Positions 1-14,100 of a stretch of DNA of 64,000 nucleotides are shown one piece after another. The stretch is from contig NC_092588.1 in assembly GCF_047663525.1 (NCBI RefSeq), forward strand, positions 44,336,001-44,400,000, written 5' to 3'. The notes beneath the pieces are model-generated. The model saw only the letters and a list, made by a program, of their open reading frames with translations, ran no database searches and was not told where the DNA came from. The position numbers were made by a program, and so were the translations under genes. The number at the start of each line of letters is the position of its first letter. Position 1 is the first letter of the stretch. This DNA comes from Anas platyrhynchos (Eukaryota; Chordata; Aves; Anseriformes; Anatidae).

Positions 1-1770
1 ATAATTCAAATGTTCCTCCCTACCAAGTAACCAAATGCATCATTTTCATTCTATTTAAAATACAAGTAATAGTACAGTGTTATCGTGTTTTCATAAATAA
101 AAATCTAAGAGTTTTGTTTGTAATAATTTCTGAATGGCTCCGAAATAAAATACAATAAATGATCATTTGGAACATCATGTTTAAGTAGACTGACTCAGGA
201 CTTTTTTTTTTTTTTTAATCTAGCAGTGGAAAATGTGGTTTTCTTTAAAACTGAAGGTTTGTAGTGGAAAAATCCAGTTTTTGTTTTCTTTCACTGAAAA
301 GAAAAAGAAAATTGTTGACTTAAGTCATTGCATCCCAGTGCGAAATTATTTCATGTATCAAAATGACTAAGATACTTTGTTTTAGGTTGGCACAACAGAA
401 CTTTGCATCAGGTCCATGGGAATTACAGTAGGATTTCCTCACATCATCACTCTCTGCATTGTTCTCTCCCATTAGATGCCCTTTTCTGTGATACCCTTCT
501 GTCCAGCTCTGAATCGGTGCTTCAGAGGATCTGTAGATTAACGCTGGAGTACAAGCCTCAGAGAAGAAAAACAACAAAAGACACTTGAATTACAATATTT
601 GGGCAGCACAGGCATCTCAGGTATACTCACTGCATACAGCTCAAGCTGAGCCTCTCCAAGCAACAAGAATTTGATTCTAAAAGTAAAACCAGTATATTTT
701 GACATTTCTGAATCAAATGTCTAAGATCCCAGGCAAGTATTCATGATAACAACTAATTTTGTACAGAGACTTTAAAAAAAAAAAAATGATTTATTTGAAG
801 ATGGTAAAATATTGCTTTTAAAAAAAGAATAATATATTTACCATTAAGTGTAATTTATCATTTTATATTGTGTTAACATTTTAACATACTTTTTGTCAAT
901 CTTTCAAACAGCATGCCTTTTGGTACTCACATACCTCAGGTACTGATTTAAATATTTTTCCAGTAAGTTAACTCAGTTTAAAAACATTGTCCATCTTCAA
1001 ACATACAAAAATGAAATTGAATCAATCAACTGAAACAAATGGCACTACTAATTCCAATAGAGATAAATTATCACTTATCTTCATGTATTTAGAACTGCTT
1101 TAGTGGAAAAAAGCAAAATTTGTTAAAGAAAACCATTTGTTATTCACAAGCAACTTTTACTGAAATCTATGTGAGTGCATGTACAAGTCAAAAATGGGTC
1201 ACCAGATATAAAGTTCCTTCATATTCCAAGCACATCAAAAATTAACAAAAAGGAGAACAAAGACAAAATTACAGTTGGTGATAGTTTTGAATGCACTTTT
1301 GTATAATGCAAATTCTTGTTGTCTCTGGTAGCTAAACGGCATCTTGGAATTCAAGATACAGCATAATAAGATATGAAATAGAACAGTCATGAAAAGCCAA
1401 TTTAGGAAAATAAACAAAAATTGCTTAACAGACATCCATTTTATACACTAACATCTGATATTCATTGCACATCAGGCCGACCTGCAAATTTAGTTTGCTA
1501 ACTGCTTGGGCCTTTTATTTTTTGTAAGCTAAATAGCCTTGTCTGTGTGAGTACCTGGGAATGGAGGGCCAGGAGTGACTAGGCTCACGTGTGCTTTCTA
1601 GATGGTGTCTCCCATTACCATTTCCAGAGACAGAGTGCAAAGAAATATAACCATTTTGCTTGTAAGTTTTATCAGTCATGCTTCGAAGTAACGGAGGGGA
1701 TGTCTTCAATTTTGTTAAGCTCAAGTTCAGTGTCTAACACAAGCATTCCACAGAAGCTTTTACTTTTTTC

Positions 1771-1796
1771 TTTTTTTTTTTTTTTTTTTTTTTTTT
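1771..1796. repeat. Poly(T) tract
   Basis: Uninterrupted run of 26 T. An A-run of 19 lies about 180 bases downstream, so the pair is inverted and could fold back. There is no recognisable retroelement body next to it. Confidence 0.9.
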
Positions 1797-1974
1797 AACT
1801 TTTGAAATTCTGGCTAGTCTTTGTGCTAGGAGATTGTCTGAGATTTGCACTTTTTTATAGAGGAATCAAAGAATCTGAAATAGGCAAGTATTAATGGAAA
1901 GCTGTCAGTCTTAGCACTGATGTTAACCAACAAGCTTTGCACTTTCTCACATTCATAGCTGTGTAACCATTAAG

Positions 1975-1993
1975 AAAAAAAAAAAAAAAAAAA
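1975..1993. repeat. Poly(A) tract
   Basis: Run of 19 A, in inverted arrangement with the T-run that ends at 1796. It may be simple slippage; no element body is visible. Confidence 0.9.
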
Positions 1994-4670
1994 GAAATGA
2001 ATACAGCCCTTCAGCCCTTAAGCTTTTTTTATTTTTTTTTTCTTTTTGGTATGTCTGTGGTTGTAGTTTGGTGATGTTTTTTGTTTTTTTTTTGTTTTGT
2101 CCTTTGCATTTTGGCAGCAAAATCAGCATGTATTTGCATTCAACAGAGGTCCCAAGGTGGTGAGATGAATTTACAATAACCATCCCATGCAAAAATAACC
2201 GTTTTCCCAACAGACAGAAAAATCACTGGAGACAGCTCTTATTTTGTTCTATCTCCATTTGTGATTCACAGAGTAATTATGTAATCACTTTTAACAACAT
2301 AATGTTACACTTAAAAATGAATTTATTAATAAGGTAAGTATATGATAACTACTTTGGAAACAAAATCCTTAACATTTTGTTTCTCTAGGAAAATGAATGG
2401 CTCTATGTGTGGCTGGAATTTAATAGTTTTATGAGCCCACTGAGGAATGAAAATGATAGGTCCAATGTGTGACAGACTTGCAGTACTTCATGTGTGTGCT
2501 TTTCAGTTTAACATTATCACCAGCTGTGCCATATCACACAGCATAAATGTCAGACAAAATCAACAGCAAAAGTTTAATATCAACTTAATATCAAAACTAC
2601 TTTCCTTATATACACCATGAATGAAGAGCTTGCAGGACAAACTTAGCATATAGTGAATATCTGAGTACAATATATCCTGATTTCCCTCATACTGAGGTAA
2701 CAAAAATTTTTAACTATGTAGAGAACATATCTTTCTTCCCCAGAAGTGAACTGTGGCTGAATGTTTAACTTTAACTTTAGAATGACTCATTAATATCCTC
2801 ATAAGGATATCAAGCTCCTCAAACTATGGATTAGGTTTATTTCTCATTTACCCTTAAAATAATTTCCTTGATTAAATTTAGCTAATATTAAAATATGCAA
2901 AACAGGAAAACCTTTTGACACAGCCACTATCAACTATGGCACGTGTTTGGCACTGCTATTTAATGACAGGCCAGAGACTTCTTCATGGTATTACTTTACT
3001 CTTTTGTCATCAGTAAGTACTTTTAAAGAAGGCCAGCCATTTGAAATCATTCCGGTATGAACATAATAAAGTGAAGAGTGAATCTAGGTTCACAGTCAAA
3101 CGCACATGCAATGTTTAAGAGAACAGGGGCTGAGGTGCAACGTTCATATAACACTAGGCAATATGGGAAATTCATGGCAACATATATTCTTACTCAGATT
3201 TGTTGGAGAAAAGATAATAAAAGAGGGTGAAAGAGTATTTGGACCTTTTTTATTGGTGGTGTTTGGGCAGGGAGAGAAAAAAAAAAAAAAAAACTACTTC
3301 TGGGAAATATTTTAGCTATCAGCATGATACATTCGAGTCATTGCAAACTGTGTACTGAGTGCACACAAAGTTACAGGATCAGTCTCTGTATCATGAATGG
3401 ACAGCACCTGACTGCATCAGATCACCAGGAGATGCTGAATAGGAAGGCCTGGAGGTGTCAAGGGCTCAGAATCCAATTGATGCTAATGAAAATATGAATG
3501 GAAGGGACTCAACAAAGGATCAGCTCTACTGCTATCTTTCCCAATGGATGGCAATCCTGATATGAAGATCTTTCACTGATGAGATTCATCAGCCTTCTGG
3601 CTGATACAACTCCTTTAATCACTACTGGAAAGTTTATCTGATAGCTTACTTTAATTTTCCTTTTTGCAATTTAAATTTATCATTGTCTTCCTATCTCTTA
3701 ATGTACCTTTAAAAAATCTGAAACAATTACCAACTCTGTGAGGATACAGAAACCAAGTTTGCCTTTATCTTCAGATTGACAGGTTTATCTTTATTAGGTT
3801 GGATCATGTGACTTCCTCTGACTGCGCTTCTCATTTTTTAAATCTAGGATTTAGAAAATTTAAGAATTCACATAGACTGTGTTCTGAGGTATTTTGTTTT
3901 TCCAGCTAACTTCGAACTGTTTTTATTAGTATGTTATTATGTTATCACTATTAATATGAACTGCTTATAAAATTTGCTAGACCTATACACATTCTCATTT
4001 AAGCTGCATTATTTTTTTAGGAAACAATATTATTTTTTAGTGTAAACACCACTACAGACATTGTATTCCAAAGCATTTCTTTTGAATATTTAGTTATGCA
4101 AAGTGCCTCAGTGAAAAGAACCACACAGCTAACTCCATAAGAGTGATTAATATAAAACCCAAAGCATAAAGCTCTACAACAACAATCCTTCATAAAATCT
4201 TACAAGTAATGATAGAATTAATTTCTATCCCATACATACGTTTTCAGGCTTAAATTTATATTAATTTAATAGATTTCTCTCTCATAAACATTTTACTTTT
4301 TTATGTACTATATCTTTCTAGAGTGGTTATACTCTTTGTCCAAATATTCTAACAGAGCTATGATGACAGAGGAAAAAACAAGTTGGGCAGATGACTTTGA
4401 AAGGGCAGTGTTGCAAAGAGTGATGTGGACTTCATGACTATGCACAGAGGTGAAAAACAACGTAAGTTAATTTTTTCAAAATCTGTACCAATATAAAATG
4501 TGAAAACAATGATGAAACCTAACAGCTAGTTAAGGTCAGACAATACTTAAATTCTCCCTTAAGTTAAGTCTGTGTGATAGAAAATCATTTGTACAGAGAT
4601 AAAGGACATTTAACATACTCTATGTCCACTCAAGATCATGACATTATTATCTTCATTCTCTAAAAGACAC

Positions 4671-4694
4671 TAAATAAATAAATAAATAAATAAA
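4671..4694. repeat. (TAAA)n microsatellite
   Basis: Six pure copies of the tetranucleotide TAAA in unremarkable AT-rich sequence. Confidence 0.9.
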
Positions 4695-5127
4695 GCTAAA
4701 ACTGTGTCCATGCCATTAGATAGATAAGCAATTTGTTGCACGTAGCTTTTAGTAGGACAGTAGGCAAAATTACTGGTCAAGCTGTTTTTGTTATCCGTGT
4801 TTCAATGTAATTTAGTTGTCTTACCTTAGTTATTCGGTGAAGGGCTGAATCCTCTCATTCTCCCCTTCCTAAAAGAAACTACAGAGATACCACACCTTCC
4901 TGGCAGGGTGGGGTGTTCCTCCTCCTTTCCTGAGAAAGTTGTTTCCAAGGAGCTGCAAGCACCCTGGAGGACTAGAGGAGACTAGGGAGGACTAAACACA
5001 ACCAACCAGACCTCATTCCTCTGTGCTGTCTCTGTGGCTCCCAGTGATGCCACATAACACCACCAGAATTTTTCAGAAAACACTCACTCCATGAAACCAA
5101 AGATCATTCCCCAAGGCCCATCAACTG

Positions 5128-5156
5128 AAAATAAATAAATAAATAAATAAATAAAT
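5128..5156. repeat. (AAAT)n microsatellite
   Basis: About seven copies of the AAAT/TAAA tetranucleotide, the second such tract within 500 bases. Confidence 0.9.
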
Positions 5157-8145
5157 GGAAGATGGGCTTTCTCAGGAAATGTACATATGGCTGAAGGAGA
5201 GATGTGTGTGCTCCTCTGGCCTACACATTCTCCACCAGAAAATATGTGTTTTCCAGTTAATTCAGAAGATGGATTAAATAAATGCCCTGAAGCCAAATTA
5301 ATATGCTCCGGCTGGGAAGAGATTTATTTCAGGCCAATGTGGACATTAGCCCAGATGAAAAAGCAAGTGGAGACTATTGAAGAGTTTACTTATTCTATCT
5401 GTGAGTCCCAGATGGTGACCAGACACAACCTGCACTACAGAATATGGAAAGGAATTATTTGGGGTGATTTCTTAAATCATAGTTTTCTGTGGCAAAATTC
5501 TAATTATGGGTACATTTTCCCTGGCTGAATTTCTCCTGCCTAATGACTCTTTTGCCTATCTGAAATTTCTGACCATCCAAAGGAACGTACAAAGAGGAGA
5601 AAGGAAGAGTTTTTTAATTTAGTGCACAACACTGAACATTATTACTCTTTTCCTCATGTTCAAATGAACTTAAGTAATGTTATCCTCACTTTCTTGTTTT
5701 TCTCCTGATGTAGAAATACTAGGAAATACTCAGGCAGATTTTAGGTCTTAAATGTAAATACCTATGCCAGCATATTGGCATCAACCAGTTTTGCAATTTA
5801 TTTCTCACCAAAGAATTATCAGCTATTTCTGTACTGCCAAGGGAACAAAAAGAAATATAAAGACCAAACCCATTCTCCTTCCATCTCAGAATAATATTTA
5901 TCCAAACTGTAGAGGATTGTGTTGTTTAAGGAATGTCTTAAAATAGGAACATAAAAATGAAAGGCCAGTTCTGTTTCATCATGAAGTACAGACAGTACAC
6001 ATGCATAGGCTCTGGCATGAGCTGAGTTACTGTAGGATTTTATTTTTTTTTTTTCCTGTAGAGCTGTGAGGTGACTTGTGGACTCAGGTCACTAATTCAG
6101 GGCAAGCACTGGAAAAGCATCTGAACAGGTCAGTCTGCAGTGCAGAAAAATTACCAGCACAAATAAAAGTTGAGCCAGAGGTCAGAGCTATCCTCTCTGC
6201 TACAGCATCACTACCATAACTTAATGAGAGATTTTCACACATGGATGGATGCTGTAGTGACTCTAAACTCAGAAACTGTTAAATGTAGTGAAAACATATC
6301 CTAACACATAGTCAACTCCTATGCTTATTGATTTGACAGACTTGCACTCTCCAACAAGCTAGACAGTGCTTGCGAAGAGTGTAATTTCCAACAAGGTACT
6401 CTGGGGAAACAACCGAGGGTGAAGTTCTAGTTAGCATTTAGACAGATCCATTGAACACCAACCTCACTTTCAAATAGTCTTTAAGAAATAAGATATGAAG
6501 GAACCTTCTCCAGTATCACACCCAGTCCATTGACAATCAGCACCCATGTTACAGAATCTGTTTTGTTACATGACCACAATCTGCACAAAAAAAAAAAAAA
6601 AGCAGTTGAGTTCTTGTCCTTACGCTTCCAAATGAAAGTCACCCTGCCGATCTGAGGGTTTGCTTTTCTTCTGATTTCCAGAATAACCTTCAGATAAGTT
6701 GATGTCTGTTTTTGTGCCTGTGTTGTTCTCTTTTAAAACTGAGACACTTTTTTTTTTCTAAGCCAACCCCTTCCAAGATTACCTGTTGACTTAGTGTAAT
6801 GGCATACACAGTAATTTTAAGTGTATTAGCTCATGTACCTGAATTGTGACATGAGGAAAACAAAAGAGACTAATACTCTTCTTTCTTGATCAGGGAATGC
6901 CACATCCCTATATCTACAGTTCCTGAAATCTTACATGGTATTGCACAACAGCAGCAGATACTGAACTTAAAAAATTGCAGTAACACTGGTAGGGATTACT
7001 TCCACAATTCAAGTGAAACTTAGCTATTATTTCTCCGAGCTGTATGGGAGGATCGTGAGCTAGCTTGTACCTACCTAAATGCTTTTTGTTACGCAAGTTT
7101 CCTCAGAAAGGTAAGTCACACTGCCCTGAAAGCAAGGTCTATAGGCAACTTCAGAGCGGCTTGGGTTGCTACGCAGCAAGAAACAACACGAGAGTTGTTC
7201 TGCCACTCCTTGTTTCACACACATAAAAGACCTTGTATTTTATTGCTGTCAGACAGTAACAAAATGCCGCGATAAAGGCAAGAGTCTGGTCTGAGCTTTT
7301 ACAGCTCCGCCAATCCCACAACTCAGCGGGTTTACTCATTGCCACGGCTGCAGCTGCACCTGGAAGGTTGGCCAGCCTGGCTGCATGGAAAAGAGGAGGC
7401 AGAAAATAGGAGAGGGAGTACAGGGGAAAGGGCTGAAGACAGAAAGATAAAGAGAAAGCAGCTGAGGGAGAGAGGGAAGGTAAAACCGGAGAAAGGGAAG
7501 GATTATTTCTGGTGGCTACAGGCAAATAAACAGCATAAACGTGTTTGAAGAGCATGGCACAGTGCATGGGGAATAAGAAACAGGGTAAACGCACACAGAG
7601 GAAACAATGGCTCCATTCTGAGAGTGTGAATGTTTACTTAATCACCAAATCCTGGCGCTAATACATTTCTGTCCCTTTTTTTATTTTTTCCTGCACCCAA
7701 AGGCCCAGGGCTGCAAGCATGTAGGAGATGGTAGCTGTAGCTATAGTTGATGGAACACTCTGATGCCAGGAGTCAGACAGGGCTTTAGGACCCTTCTCTG
7801 CAATATGTACATTTCTTCACAGAATCTACAATATTCATTACAAAATTTGAGTAACTAAATGTAATTGTGATAAATTCATGCACAGGCTTGATGCACTACT
7901 TTCTATATATCTCTTTTCCAAAAGCAGAGTGGCAGCTGGGATCATCTTTAAACAATGAACAAAATTCTAAGGAAATAATTTCAAGCAATAAGAAATACTT
8001 GCATAATAGCTAAATATGAACTATGATCAGATTCCAGCATTTATTTCCTGAGGATATATGCTGTATTTCCATCTTAATCCCACTTGCTAAGCACAGCACT
8101 CATTTAATTTAATTGCATGACTACAAGACAAAACACTACTTTCCT

Positions 8146-8227
8146 AGGAAAATAAAAAAAAAAATAAATAAAAAAATAAATAAATAAAAATAAAAATAAA
8201 AAAAAAAAAACAAAAAAAAAAAAACAA
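8146..8227. repeat. A-rich (AAAT/AAAAAT) low-complexity tract
   Basis: About 80 bases that are nearly all A, broken by single T or C bases into AAAT and AAAAAT units. On the minus strand it yields a phenylalanine-rich open frame that is an artefact of composition. Confidence 0.85.
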
Positions 8228-10395
8228 AGCCTACATTTCAACTGCAACAGTAAGGTTACCTTAGCTTTTGTAAGAAATGCCCTTGTCCTCCGCCCCAGCA
8301 AACCCAGGGACTGCCTTGCACGGCTGTTCAGCATTACTCAGCTTGAAGAGGGAGTGGCAGCAGATCTGGGGACAAGGCAGGGTTCGTGTGTGAGTCACCA
8401 AGCCCCTTTCACAGAGGCCACTAGTTGAGCCTGTAAGTTGCTAGAATACTTTTGCTGACAATTATCATCGCTGAAAGCAAACACTCTCCCTCCCCAGAAA
8501 CCCTCTCTCCCCAGGAAAGTTATGTTGCTTTAGAAGATAATTTATTTGCTGTTCAAAGCTTATCAAGAGAATGTAGACAGATGTTTGTACTTTGAGAAAA
8601 CAGCAACCTGGTGCATGCTGCACACCGTGGAGAGCCCCGTTCCTGAGCTGAAGAAGGGCATGACTGCTTTTAAGGTTTTAAAAGCGAAGATGAATTTTTT
8701 CTTTGTTCTCTGGAGCCTGTGAACTTTGAACCGCTGCTATCTCCAGAGGGAAAATAAAGATCTAACGTTCCACGGATCCTCCCATGCAAGCTGGTTTTAG
8801 GGTCAGAACAGTTGAGGGAGGAGGAGGGTTCTGTAGCCGCCAGTTTAAAACAGAGAAAAGGCAGAAAGAAATTCAACTTCAGGGGATGGTGACATAGCTA
8901 GGAGCTGTGTTAGAAACAAACTGATAGTTTGATACTTATTTCATAACATCAGGCAAATTATTTTTGTAAAATATGAATAATAATAGTTTCCCATGCAAGA
9001 GAACTGAGGAACTTCCATAATAATTATTCCTGCTTTGACTTGTTAAACGAGTCCAAAAAAAAAAAAAAAAGCCAAACTTTCTTTTTTAAGACTGAGAGCC
9101 TTGAGAATGTTCAGGACGTGTAGCTCACCCATATGACTGGTATAAGCAACACAAGAACAGATGCCAAAATTCCAACAAAATAACCTGTAGAATAGCTTCT
9201 GGTCTTGCTGTGTGGTTATTGAGCTCCTTGAAGAAGAGATGATTCTACTCCTTCTTCCTGTGAAAGCGTAAGCTTCTTGAAAATAATGAAAACAGTGCCA
9301 AGAGTTTTTCAAAGGAAATAAGTTTAGTTTCTTACTCTGTCATACCAGCATTACAAAAGGGCAAATAATTGTAAATATGCATATTTGCTAATACCTTACT
9401 GGCAGTGCATTGGATAGGCAAGTAAAAGCTGTTTCAGAGTACCATGGAACCGATTTGCAGCTTAAGACAAATGTTGCAAATCAAGGTTCTTCTCTTACAT
9501 CCATTTGATGTAATGAAACACTTTCCAGTTATGCTTCATCATCAGGCCAGGAAATGTACAGTTAGAATCAGAATTTACTTCTAAATCACAAAATTTAAAG
9601 TACTATAATATGAAGGCTCTCCAAGTCATGTTCTACCTTATTAATCTTAAACAAGAATTACTGAAAGAGAATTTCAATGTTTTGAGCAACATTAGCTGCA
9701 CCCATTGGCTGTCAAATCTGCACAAAACTACATGCTGGCGCCTAACACCCTGAAGAAGATCCTCAGAGGACCTCAGGGTGCATTCTTGTGCAAACATACA
9801 CATTTCTGTGTTGTTACAAAGCAACCCACTGAGCGCGGTAAGTCAGTGACAGAAACAACAAAGAATATAGAAATCCTTGATATTATGCATTTTGAGCATA
9901 TTGTTTCTGCCTTTTGTTTTTGTTAAGTAAGAAAATGATTTTGATGTAACAGTATCAGCAAACTGCATAGATTGCAATTTCCTAAATAACTACAAACAGG
10001 TATACACAACTCCAGAATGAACTGTGAGGTGATACTGTTGATAGTGGTGACACTGGTCCCCATGTATATTATAACTGTTGCAACTGGCATCCAGGATAAC
10101 ATGCAGTTATTTATCACACATTGTTACAGCATGTAATTGGGGAACACAGTGTAATTGGGAAGGCTGCAACAAGGCATGTTCCTGGTATCACAACCAGCCT
10201 CTTCAGAAATCATTTACAATTGAGTGCAATTGCAGATTAATTAGGTAAGTAGCTCGTATAGCAGGATGCATGGAAAGTGTATTTAACTGTTTCGCCATCG
10301 TGAAGAATCAGTTATGTCTTTGTCAGCACCATTTAATCAGGTGTATCCAGGAAAGATCTCTGCCAGATAGTAGCAGGAAGGACATGGCTGGAAGC

Positions 10396-10400
<5 letters not shown>

Positions 10401-10429
<29 letters not shown>
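10401..10429. repeat. Poly(A) tract upstream of the CpG island
   Basis: Run of 29 A about 100 bases before the GC-rich DSG2 promoter. The change from homopolymer to GC-rich sequence is abrupt. A poly(dA:dT) tract like this can exclude nucleosomes beside a promoter, but that role is only inferred. Confidence 0.85.
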
Positions 10430-10430
<1 letters not shown>

Positions 10431-10539
10431 CGATTACAGGAAAAGGTTGGAAGGCTATGCTAAAACAGCTCCCGATTTTATTTTCCCACGAATCTCTCCC
10501 CCCCAATTACTCATTAATTTACCGTTTTGTTGCCACAGG

Positions 10540-11160
10540 TACTTTGCACGCCTCCTACACGCCCCGACTCGCCCCTCTCGCCGGGCATCTCTCGGGGGAC
10601 CACCGCCGGGCTGAGCCGGGCCGGGCCGGGAGGTGCCGGGGCGGGGCGGCCCGGGCGCCACCTGCCCCCTCCCCGCCGCCTCTCTCCACCCACCCGCGGC
10701 TACTTGGGGCGCCCCTCGACGGGCTGCCTCCATTTTCCCCCGCCGGGCGGCCGGAGGAGGTGACCCCGCGGCGGAGGGCGGTGGTGGCGGAGGCAGCGGC
10801 CATGTCGCGGGGCAGCGGCGCGGTGGCGCGGCTGATGGCGCTGCTGGTGAGTCCGGGCCACGACGGGGGGGTCCCCTTCCAGCCGAGTGGGGCTAGGGCT
10901 GGGGGCTGAGACCGAGGTTACGGAGGGAACAGCGGCGGCGACCGGCCCCGGTGCCGCGGGGGCTCGGGGCGAGCTCTCCCCGTCGGGGCTGCGCAGCCCG
11001 CCCGCCGTCTGTCGCGGGTTCCCGAAACCCGATTTGTGCTGCTGGGTGAGGGCGATCCCCGGGAGGAGGGAAAAGGAGAGGAACCCCGCGGAAAGGAAGC
11101 GGGTGGGTTTTGTCGGGGCTCCCGGAGGGAGAGGAGGGCAGCGAGGAGTTCGTGTTGCTG
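10540..11160. promoter_or_regulatory. DSG2: CpG island: DSG2 promoter, 5' UTR and start of intron 1
   Basis: Base composition changes sharply from AT-rich to GC-rich with many CpG dinucleotides. The block surrounds the first coding exon (ATG at 10802) and reaches about 300 bases into intron 1. No TATA box is evident, as is usual for CpG-island promoters with dispersed starts. The transcription start cannot be placed from sequence alone; most of 10560-10801 is probably proximal promoter plus 5' UTR. Several overlapping long open frames on both strands here are composition artefacts. Confidence 0.8.
10802..10846 (+). CDS. DSG2: DSG2 exon 1 (coding part)
   Basis: Encodes the first 15 residues and begins the signal peptide. 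The ATG has G at -3, a reasonable Kozak context, and the donor is GTGAGT at 10847. Phase 0 at the end joins cleanly to exon 2. An in-frame ATG follows at residue 12, but the first one is preferred because it matches the DSG2 N-terminal length. Confidence 0.88.
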
Positions 11161-14100
11161 TCGTCTTTTCGATCAGTCTGTGTGTGTAAGTTGCCTTACT
11201 CGTGTGAAGGGATCGTGCCCGGAGGCAACCATAAGTATCACTTACTGGAAATCTGCATTTCCTTAGAGGAACGGACACCAGATTCTTAAAAGTCCAGGAC
11301 ACGTAGATTTTTCCCTGCCCTCACTCCTTGTTGGCTGTTAGCCTTTAGACCTGCCGTCCTGGGCTAAAATCAAAGAGCATTTAGTAATGAACTGAGCCCA
11401 AAGAAAGCTTGATTCTTTTAATTTGGACTGATGGTTTCTAACTGTTTCCCTTCCTTGACATCCGAGGCACTGCTGTTCTGCCACTCACCCCAGCCTGGCA
11501 AAATGCCTGCGGAAGCCGGGCAGCCACTGCCCAGGCAAAGGTGAGGCTGGAGGGCAGGCCATGGACAAAGCCATTAATGTGGGTGAAAGTAGCTGCTTCT
11601 GTGAGCGTCAGTCTAGAGTCACTTTTGTCTTAAAGTATGCAAAGGAGGCACTGATAATTTCAAAACCTTAGGAAATCATTGAAAAGCAAAACTAGTTGAA
11701 AGACAATGTCATCCAATAGCATCTTCTACATCAGAAGCGTTGAGAACTGCAAGTTCTTGCTCTCCCGGTTTTTCCTAGAAGCATCTGTTGGTTGGCCACG
11801 CTTCCTCCCTGCCTGTGGGCTATGTCCCCATGATGTTGGTCCCGGGGGCCTTGCAGAAGTCCCGACAGCTTTCTCTCTGTCCTTGCTTCCAACCCCTTAC
11901 CAGAAAAGTCCAGGTGTGCCGGGCGATGTCCCATAGGGTTGGAACTGGCTTGGATCATGTCCAGGGCACACACCCAGAGCTGTGGCCCTGCCATGTAGAC
12001 ACAGCTATCAAGGGTCATTAGACTGGTAGGTGGCGGGTAAGCATTGTGTCTGCAAGAGATGACATCTTAGAAAGCTTTCTGTATTTGAGATAATAGTTGA
12101 GAAAGATGTGTGAGTTTTATTGGGCAAGTGTTTTTTTCCTCTGAATGTCTTCTCAGATTGTACCTCATGATGTTTGAGATGTTCATGTTATGCTGGATAT
12201 GATGAAGTTCAGTCCAGAATATGTGAAATTACTGTTGTAATATCACTGCCAGTTGCAATTACTTCTCAAAAGTCAAGTTAGATAAAGAAAAAAACAAATA
12301 CAGGATTCTTTGTTTTAGAAAGAGCAAAGGTGAGGCAATTTCAAGCAGCCTAGTTTCTATTCCCCCAAAATGCAAAAAATTTTTCAAGCATCTGTGGACT
12401 GATTAAACAGCAAAACATTGTTAAAAAAAATGCTATGGTGAGTTATGATAGCAGGTGTGAAATATAAAAGACCTGATATTTCTTCCATCCTGTTCAACTA
12501 AAGAGGTATATTATTTCAGAGACCATCAGAAGAAATTGAATTAGTCCAGGAGAGACTAAGGGAAAACAAAAAAAATGTAATCTAAATTTATGATTTATGA
12601 TTCTTGAAGTGAGACCAAAGAACTGGGATTCTTTAGTCTAGGAAAAAGAAAGTAAGATGCATGTTAAGTTTTCCGATATATAAAAGGTAATCGTGATGAA
12701 AGGGGAATTGCATTGTTCCCAGAGTGGGGAGAACACTGCAGAGAGCGAGATTCAGTTTGAGATTACGAAATCCCAGTATAGATGTTTGAGTTTGTTACAG
12801 TAAATGGACGTGCAGTGGATGCAGAGTGCACCTACATGGTTGGATCAAATTCTGCTTTTGAAGCAAGTCTCCAGAGTGTGTCAATCTGATTTGTTTGGGC
12901 TGAAATTGTGCTGGGAGATGCCTCCATCTACTCCATGGGTGTTTGGTCTGTGGTATCAGGCTAATTCTAGTCTGAAGTAAAACCCACGAAGTGCGTGTTG
13001 TGTACTGTTGAATTCTCAGCAGCAACTGCTGCCATCTCCATCACTAGTTCTTAGGAGTAGGTTAAACAGTTGTCAGGAAGCAAGGAAGCAGGTGGGTGTA
13101 GCTCATTCGTGCCCCAGAGCAGGGAGATGGACCAGGAGATAACCTCTGATGTCCCTTCAGCCTGCTTCTATAAGTATTCATGCTCTCCACTTGCCCATGG
13201 TCTTCAGCACCAAACTGACTGAGAGAATGTGCAAGATCCAAATCTCGTAACACCCAATATACGTGACAGGACCACATTTATAGGACTCCATGCTTCACAG
13301 CAAAGCAAATACAGGCACATACCTTCTTGCTTACTCAGTCTGTACCTTTACTGTGTAAATGAAGCTGCATATTCAAAATCTGTCCCGTTAGTCACTTCCT
13401 TGACTATACATGAACATGCATTTGTGCAAGAGCAGCCTTGTGCTCCCTACACATGTCCGTCGCTCCCCTCTTTTCCCCTATCCCCTCTCCCATTCCAGCT
13501 GCTTTCCTGTTGGGTTTCATTCCATTTTTATTACTTCAGGCATCGGGTTTTCTGACTCATTTTCTTTAATAATCCAGTTGTCTTTTGCCAATACCTTCTC
13601 AGGTCTGCGTCATCAGATTTCATCAGTAGATGTCTGCTTTTTTATGTGCTGAGGCTATGATTGACACCAAGTGACAGACAGGGTTTTCTTAATAAGCCAT
13701 TTAATAGAAGGCAGCTCTAGGATACTAAAAAAGGGAAATTCAAAATTCAGGACCTGTTGGTTATGTGTCTTTTCAATTTTTCTTGAAAAGAAAATCATTT
13801 TAAAATACTTTTCCACATTTTAAAATTCATGGATCTTTTACAAATTTTCAATGAAAGTGCAGGATACCTTTATATATTTCTTCCACATGTATTCATGTAT
13901 CTCACAAATAAAACTGCTATTCTTAAACACCTTTTGTAGCTCTCTTTGAAGTTCCTGAGGAGATTCTCCATGGACTGTGGAACATAGATTGAAAATTACA
14001 AATGCAAAAGTATCTTTTAGTCCCTTAACAATAACGCAGAATACTTTGAGACTGTTTTATTCCTAAGCAAACGTATTGATTTTTACCTTGAGTTATCTTA

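Larger units (their letters stand above)
1..10500. other. Intergenic/upstream region, no gene seen
   Basis: This AT-rich stretch upstream of DSG2 holds only short open frames (longest about 140 codons). None resembles a known protein or carries a cadherin exon pattern. It contains several homopolymer and TAAA-type simple repeats, listed separately. In mammals other desmoglein genes lie upstream of DSG2, but I recognise no desmoglein exon here, so any paralogue must lie further left. Distal DSG2 regulatory DNA or a non-coding transcript cannot be excluded. Confidence 0.6.

Noticed and set aside
9747..9780. Short inverted repeat (ACCCTGA...TCAGGGT) as a possible hairpin RNA
   Set aside because: A stem of only seven base pairs is too short for a microRNA or other structured RNA call.
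1..10500. Another desmoglein gene upstream of DSG2, expected from synteny
   Set aside because: No cadherin motif, DxNDN codons or matching exon pattern was found on either strand.
10457..11302. Long overlapping open frames on both strands (up to 200 codons)
   Set aside because: They arise from the stop-poor, GC-rich CpG island. Compositions are Pro/Arg/Gly/Ala-rich, with no domain, and they conflict with the clear DSG2 exon 1.
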